A stretch of DNA of 64,000 nt, taken from the NCBI GenBank assembly GCA_934793215.1, contig CAKVOP010000003.1, positions 1 to 64,000 on the forward strand. The letters are read 5' to 3'. Both the position numbers and the translations under genes were made by a program. This DNA is from an uncultured Clostridia bacterium. Its GTDB lineage: Bacteria > Bacillota > Clostridia > Christensenellales > UBA1242. The notes beneath the pieces were generated by a model that saw only the letters and a program-made list of their open reading frames with translations, was not told where the DNA came from and did no database searches. Shown here in pieces: positions 58,962 through 64,000 of the stretch (the stretch's first letter is position 1; each line of letters opens with the position of its first letter).

Positions 58962-61691
58962 ATGATTTCATTATTATCTAGTGCAGAAGAATCTATCAAA
59001 GCATTTTTGGTTGACCTCACTTCCGCCCTTGGATTTTGGGGAGTTCTAGGCATTGTTGCTGGAGTTGAACTTTTGTTCATAGCGTTTTTTGCAATTAAAT
59101 CTGCATTCTCTTATGAGGCAAGATTGAGAAGATGTTTAGACAAATTAAATACTTGGCTTTTTAGAGTTAGAACAATAAACGAGGGGAATATAAAAAGATT
59201 TAATGCCCTTGTCAAAACAGGGCCAAAACGCCTTGTATATTATTGGCAACAATTTATTCTATACAGAGATGGTGGGCCAAAAGAATATTTGACCGAAGAA
59301 AACTTAATTAAAAAACCTCTTCAAACAAGCAGTTGGGCAAACAATGTTAAAAACCTTTCAATCCTTACTTATGTTTGGGCATTTTTTGGTGCTGTTGTTG
59401 GCTTTGCTGTTCAAGCCGCAACTTCTACGCTTACAGTTCAAACTGTTGCATTTTCGTTACTATTCCCAGCACTTGTTTTGCTTTTGGGAGTAACAGCAGT
59501 CCTTGTTATAAGAGGAACTAGAGCGGCAAATCTTGATGAAATTTATCACCTTCATCACCTCTTTATTAGATTTATTCAAAATGCTTGTGCAGAACTCCCA
59601 CCTTACATAGATTTCAATCTTCTCTTTACGCCTAAAGAAATTGAAAAAGGAAATGCTCACCTTCGTGAATACTATGAGGAAAGAGCACGCCAAGCAAAGA
59701 AAGAGTTTGACGAAGCAAGAGCAAACGATGTCAAATACGTCGAATATAATTTTGAAAATGTTGGCGTAGATGGCACCCTTCTTCTTAACAGAGCGATGAG
59801 AGAAAGTGAAAAATTTATCAATAAAAAGACAAAAATTCTTTCTCAAATTGCACAAGTAGAAACTCAAAAAGACACACTTCGTAGAAACTATGAAAATATT
59901 CAAATAGACCTTCAAAGAAAAATTCAAGTTTCAAAGGAAAATATAAAATCTCTCATTGAGAAACAAGCGGCAACAACAAGTAGAATTGAGGCACAACTTT
60001 TAAAGCAACAACAAGATAAAGAAATCGCCAAACAAGCAGACTTCCAAAAGGATTATGACCAAGAAGAAGGTAGATACAACGATTCGAAAGCGGAACTAGA
60101 CAAAGAAGTTGAAAGACTTAACGCCGAGCTTGCAAAGAGCATGGAAGATGCCACAAGCGGAATGAGTAGCGAGTATCAAACATTCTTTGAAAAAGTTATG
60201 CAAAATGCCTATGTATTTGCTGATAAAAAAGTGGCAGACGAAAAACAAGCACTTATTGGCGAAAAAGATAAGTGCGAAGACGAACTTGTTGCGGTTCAAA
60301 CTCAAATTAAACACCTTCTTGATGAAAATGGTATTTTGAGAAGTAGACTTGCGTCTTATGATCCAAAATATAAACAAAAAATAAAACTGAAAGAGGGAAA
60401 GTATGTAGACGGCGTATTTGTAGATAAAGATGGTGCTTATCATGACGAGAATGGCTTTTTCCATGATAAAAACGGACATGTCTATAACTCATTAGGCGAA
60501 CTTATTTCTCACGACGAAAGTCCAGAAGAGGTCGAAGCAAGACTACAAAAAGAACTTGAAGAAAAACAAGTAGAACAATTTGGAATGTTTGTTGAGGAAA
60601 ATCCAGAAGAAGTCAAAGAAGAGAAAAAAGAGGAAAATGTTGAAACAGCTCAATCTCCTAAAGAGGCTGTAAGCGAAGTTCTCAATGACAACGATGCATC
60701 TTCACAAGAGACTAAAACATCTGTTGAAAATAATGTGATGCAAGAACAAATTCCTGATAATGCAACTGTTGAAAGTATGGATTTTGATGAACTCTTTGGG
60801 CCTTCAACTCAAACTCAATCGCAAGATGTGCAAGGCGAAAATGCTCCTCTTGCAACAGAAGAGACGCCAGACGAAGAGATTAAGACAGAAAGTGTAGTTG
60901 AAAATAAGGTTGAAGAAAAGCCAGAAGCAAGTACAATGTTTGGCTTTGATGACCTTTTTGCAGAGCAAGAAGAGCAAGCAGAAAACAACGCACCTGACAC
61001 AGAAGATCAAACTGTTGTGGCTCAAGAAGAAACTCAAACAAAAGATAGCGAAGATCTTAATAAGCCAGCCAAGAAGCGTGGACGTCCAAGAAAAGAAGTT
61101 AAAGAAGAAACTATACCACAAGAGAAAAAGAAACGCGGTCGTCCTAGAAAGGCCGAAGCACCAGTCGTAGCACCAGCGAAGAAGCGTGGTCGTCCTAGAA
61201 AAACTGATGCAACTCCTGTCGAGACAGAGGAAAAACCAAAGTCTTCAGCAAAGAAAACGGCTAAAAAGGTTTCACCTGTTAAGAAAACTGCAACTGACGG
61301 TGCTGACAAAAAGAAACCAAGAAGAAAAAGCGTGGTTAAAGCACCAAAAACAGAGGACTCTGCACCAGCCAAGAAGCGTGGACGCCCAAGAAAAAGTGAT
61401 GCTTCTGCAAAAGAAATAGATTCTCTTGCTAGAATTAATCAACTTATCCACGAGGAAGAGGCAAAACTCAAAAACATGAAATCAATTATTAGTGACCAAC
61501 TTGATGAAGCCATAGAAAAAGCAACATTAAGTAAAATTGAGGAAGAAAGGGCAGACATTTTAAGACAAGTCGAAGACCTTCAAGCACAAGCAATCAATGC
61601 TCAACACGAAGGCAAAGTCGAAGAGTTCTCTTCAATCAATAGTCAAATTGAGACGCTCATTAATCGTCTTGCAGAACTTAATAAAAGATAG
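58962..61691 (+). CDS. Membrane-anchored coiled-coil protein with four AT-hook motifs
   Basis: 909 aa. Three membrane segments: LGFWGVLGIVAGVELLFIAF (about 22-45), LSILTYVWAFFGAVVGFAV (about 130-152) and VAFSLLFPALVLLLGVTAV (about 163-188). A long coiled coil follows (about 235-480), then short Asp-Gly repeats (DKDGAYHDENGFFHDKNGHV) and an acidic disordered stretch with two related motifs, DFDELFG and GFDDLFA. Then come four copies of KKRGRPRK (704-711, 723-730, 740-747, 804-811), the AT-hook core that binds the minor groove of AT-rich DNA, and a last helical coil (about 818-909). It may tether nucleoid to membrane; that is inference. Confidence 0.75.
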   Translation: MISLLSSAEESIKAFLVDLTSALGFWGVLGIVAGVELLFIAFFAIKSAFSYEARLRRCLDKLNTWLFRVRTINEGNIKRFNALVKTGPKRLVYYWQQFILYRDGGPKEYLTEENLIKKPLQTSSWANNVKNLSILTYVWAFFGAVVGFAVQAATSTLTVQTVAFSLLFPALVLLLGVTAVLVIRGTRAANLDEIYHLHHLFIRFIQNACAELPPYIDFNLLFTPKEIEKGNAHLREYYEERARQAKKEFDEARANDVKYVEYNFENVGVDGTLLLNRAMRESEKFINKKTKILSQIAQVETQKDTLRRNYENIQIDLQRKIQVSKENIKSLIEKQAATTSRIEAQLLKQQQDKEIAKQADFQKDYDQEEGRYNDSKAELDKEVERLNAELAKSMEDATSGMSSEYQTFFEKVMQNAYVFADKKVADEKQALIGEKDKCEDELVAVQTQIKHLLDENGILRSRLASYDPKYKQKIKLKEGKYVDGVFVDKDGAYHDENGFFHDKNGHVYNSLGELISHDESPEEVEARLQKELEEKQVEQFGMFVEENPEEVKEEKKEENVETAQSPKEAVSEVLNDNDASSQETKTSVENNVMQEQIPDNATVESMDFDELFGPSTQTQSQDVQGENAPLATEETPDEEIKTESVVENKVEEKPEASTMFGFDDLFAEQEEQAENNAPDTEDQTVVAQEETQTKDSEDLNKPAKKRGRPRKEVKEETIPQEKKKRGRPRKAEAPVVAPAKKRGRPRKTDATPVETEEKPKSSAKKTAKKVSPVKKTATDGADKKKPRRKSVVKAPKTEDSAPAKKRGRPRKSDASAKEIDSLARINQLIHEEEAKLKNMKSIISDQLDEAIEKATLSKIEEERADILRQVEDLQAQAINAQHEGKVEEFSSINSQIETLINRLAELNKR

Positions 61692-61746
61692 TAAGAAACT
61701 CTTGCATGCTTAAATTTATTGTTGTCAGCAAGGTTTCTAGCGTAAA

Positions 61747-61805
61747 AAATCTCAACCAGCGTTAGAGGTAAAATCAATTCTAACCTTATGGTTGGGATTT
61801 TTTGT
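61747..61805 (+). terminator. Two-level hairpin terminator
   Basis: AAATCTCAACCA (61747-61758) pairs with TGGTTGGGATTT (61789-61800) with one G-T pair. An inner GTTAGA (61761-61766) pairs with TCTAAC (61779-61784). A T run follows. Confidence 0.8.
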
Positions 61806-62090
61806 TAAAGAAGTCCATACTTTAACAGAAATCTCACAAAAACGCTTCTCATTAAGTTGCTGTTTTCCAGTTCTAGATTGTTAGGCATGGTCGAAAGAAG
61901 GTCGAATAAACAATGTAAAACATATTTTTTAGATTGGGCATTTTGCGAATGCCTCTTTAAGATATTTTTAAATTATTATTTTAGTAGACCTTTGATAAGC
62001 AAAAACTTATCTTATACAAACAGGCGGTTGAAAATGGTTGCGTTAAATAATTGCATTATTATATAATATTTGATATCATTAATATGTAAA
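61806..62090. other. Spacer upstream of pflB
   Basis: No gene recognised. A 69-aa frame at 61857-62066 has no ribosome-binding site. A plausible promoter, TTGCGT then TATAAT with an 18-nt spacer, precedes pflB, together with an AAAGGAG ribosome-binding site. Confidence 0.5.
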
Positions 62091-62100
62091 GGAGATTGAC

Positions 62101-64000
62101 ATGAACAAAAGAAAAAGTGTTGCTTTACCTGCTTGGCATAATTTTAAAAGGGGCTTATGGCAAGAAGAAATAAATGTATCAAACTTTATCGACGCAAACT
62201 ATACCGAATACAAAGGGAACGACGCTTTTCTTTGTGGTGTAAGCAAAAAGACCTCCAAAGTTTGGAGTAGATGTGAAAAGTTACTTTCCAAAGAACGTAA
62301 AAAGCGTTTATTAGATGTTGACTTGACTCGCGTTTCAGGCATAAACAATTTCCCCGCCGGGTATATTGATAAAAGAAATGAGGTTATTGTAGGGCTTCAA
62401 ACAGACAAGCCTTTAAAACGCATAGTTAATCCTTTTGGTGGTATAAGAATGGCAGAGCAAGCACTTGCTCAATATGGCAAAAAAATGGACGTCCGTATGC
62501 AAGAAATTTTTGATAGTGGAATAAGGAAAACGCATAATGATGGTGTGTTTGATTGTTACACACAAGAAATACGACTTGCTCGCAGAAATGGGCTTATTAC
62601 TGGCTTGCCAGACGCCTATGGCAGAGGAAGAATAATAGGTGACTATCGAAGGGTGGCTCTCTATGGAGCAGACAAGCTTATAAGTGAGAAGAAAAAAGAT
62701 TTGCTTGCCATTGAAATATCAGGCGAAGAGTCAATGAGATTAAGAGAAGAGGTTAGCGAACAAATCCGTGCTCTAGAAAAAATGAAAGATATGGCTAAAA
62801 GTTACGGGTTTGACATTTCGCGTCCTGCGGTTAATGCCAAAGAAGCTTTCCAGTGGACATATTTTGGATATCTTTCGGCAGTCAAAGAAAATAATGGTGC
62901 GGCAATGAGCTTGGGGCGTGTTAGTACTTTCCTTGATATCTACATAACCAGAGACCTTAAAGAAGAAATTTTGACGGAAGAAGAGGCGCAAGAACTTGTT
63001 GACCAATTTACAATAAAACTACGCCTCGTTAGGCATTTACGAACGCCTGATTACGATGAGATTTTTGCCGGAGATCCAACTTGGGTGACAGAAAGCATAG
63101 GGGGCATGCTTGATGAAAATCACAGCCTCGTGACCAAGAATTCTTTTAGATTTCTGCATAGTCTTATTAATTTAAATTCAAGCCCAGAGCCAAACCTTAC
63201 TATACTTTGGTCAAACTCTCTTCCTAAAAACTTCAAAGATTATGCGGCCAAAATTTCAATTTTAACCGATTCAATTCAATATGAGAGCGACGATGCAATG
63301 CGACCAATATATGGGCATGATTATGCGATCGCTTGCTGTGTTTCGGCCATGCAGATAGGAAAACAAATGCAATTCTTTGGTGCGAGATGCAATCTTGCAA
63401 AGAGTCTTCTATATGCAATAAATGGTGGTATAGACGAATTAAAAGGTGAAAAGGTGGTAGACGGTTTAGAGCCTGACCAAGATGAAATTTTGTCTTACGA
63501 TAAAGTCAAAAAAGAATATTTCGCGATGCTTGATAAGGTTGCGAAGACTTATGTTGATGCGATGAATATTATCCACTTTATGCACGATAAGTACGCATAC
63601 GAGGCTGGGCAAATGGCACTGCATGACACTTTTGTGGAAAGACTTATGGCGTTTGGGGTCGCCGGGCTCTCTGTTGCGACAGATTCTCTTTCGGCGATTA
63701 AGTATGCTCAAGTAAAACCAATTCGTAAAATGGTTGAACAAAATTATGTCGCACAAGACTTTGAGATTGAAGGAGACTATCCTAAATTCGGCAATGATGA
63801 CGACCGTGTTGACAAAATAGCGGTCGAAATTTTAAAACACTTTATAAAAGCATTGAAATCGCACCCACTTTATAGAGGGGCAAAACATACTCTTTCTGTT
63901 TTGACAATAACATCTAATGTTATGTATGGCAAAAAGACAGGCTCAACTCCTGACGGCAGAAAAAGGGGAGAACCTTTTGCGCCGGGGGCAAACCCAATGC
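62101..64000 (+). CDS. pflB: Formate C-acetyltransferase (pyruvate formate-lyase), cut by the window end
   Basis: Glycyl-radical enzyme that splits pyruvate plus CoA into acetyl-CoA and formate. ATG 62101 with AAAGGAG; 633 codons are present and the frame is still open at 64000, where a full enzyme has about 740 aa. The adjacent catalytic Cys pair is seen in DYAIACCVSAMQIGKQ. The last visible part, GKKTGSTPDGRKRGEPFAPG, is the family motif ahead of the glycyl-radical domain, which lies outside the window along with any activase gene. It points to mixed-acid type anaerobic fermentation. Confidence 0.95.
   Translation, partial: MNKRKSVALPAWHNFKRGLWQEEINVSNFIDANYTEYKGNDAFLCGVSKKTSKVWSRCEKLLSKERKKRLLDVDLTRVSGINNFPAGYIDKRNEVIVGLQTDKPLKRIVNPFGGIRMAEQALAQYGKKMDVRMQEIFDSGIRKTHNDGVFDCYTQEIRLARRNGLITGLPDAYGRGRIIGDYRRVALYGADKLISEKKKDLLAIEISGEESMRLREEVSEQIRALEKMKDMAKSYGFDISRPAVNAKEAFQWTYFGYLSAVKENNGAAMSLGRVSTFLDIYITRDLKEEILTEEEAQELVDQFTIKLRLVRHLRTPDYDEIFAGDPTWVTESIGGMLDENHSLVTKNSFRFLHSLINLNSSPEPNLTILWSNSLPKNFKDYAAKISILTDSIQYESDDAMRPIYGHDYAIACCVSAMQIGKQMQFFGARCNLAKSLLYAINGGIDELKGEKVVDGLEPDQDEILSYDKVKKEYFAMLDKVAKTYVDAMNIIHFMHDKYAYEAGQMALHDTFVERLMAFGVAGLSVATDSLSAIKYAQVKPIRKMVEQNYVAQDFEIEGDYPKFGNDDDRVDKIAVEILKHFIKALKSHPLYRGAKHTLSVLTITSNVMYGKKTGSTPDGRKRGEPFAPGANPM

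Noticed and set aside
61857..62066. 69-aa frame upstream of pflB
   Set aside because: No ribosome-binding site, and the end overlaps the pflB promoter region.

Overview
This 64 kb window is the replication-origin region of a low-GC bacterium, most likely an anaerobic, uncultured member of the Clostridia (Bacillota). The basis is AT-rich DNA, the standard code with TGA used as a stop (pgk, dnaX and parB all end in TGA), Shine-Dalgarno starts of the GGAGG type, TTGACA/TATAAT promoters, an rpmH-rnpA-yidD-yidC-jag-mnmE block, rubrerythrin and pyruvate formate-lyase. The taxonomic call is inference from gene content.

Layout. From 1 to about 22.7 kb most genes are on the minus strand: a 48-aa protein, argS, recR, ybaB, dnaX, tpiA, pgk, dusB, a MurJ/SpoVB-type flippase, a Lys/Pro-rich protein, prfA, a DUF1385-PrmC fusion, rpmE, the rpsF-ssb-rpsR operon, and a 1376-aa surface protein. 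Short plus-strand islands carry rplI and unknown genes. From 25.7 kb onward most genes are on the plus strand: dnaA, dnaN, dut, a BspA-like surface protein, rpmH to mnmE, parAB, rubrerythrin, addBA, an AT-hook membrane protein and pflB (cut by the window end). The strand switch together with DnaA boxes, DnaA-trios and AT-rich DNA between dnaA and dnaN places oriC at about 27.07-27.25 kb. Three parS sites lie about 15 kb to the right, just downstream of parB. recF sits upstream of dnaA and points away from it, which is not the usual dnaA-dnaN-recF-gyrB order.

Region 42-50 kb is the loosest part. It has long AT-rich spacers, a P-loop protein, an unknown 101-aa protein, a cytosolic transglutaminase-like protein, a possible pseudoknotted RNA just upstream of tRNA-Leu(UAG), a decayed tyrosine recombinase next to that tRNA, a kinase-Ham1 fusion and an SDR enzyme.

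Most notable observations: (1) dnaX ends in A9 followed by TGA, and the tau C-terminal domain lies uninterrupted in the -1 frame, a candidate programmed frameshift or transcriptional slippage site. (2) At least five genes without a Shine-Dalgarno have a promoter whose -10 ends exactly 6 nt before the start codon, which predicts leaderless mRNAs. (3) A three-TM coiled-coil protein carries four AT-hook motifs. (4) A candidate H-type pseudoknot RNA lies at 46.72-46.80 kb. No CRISPR array, intact mobile element, rRNA or defence island was seen.
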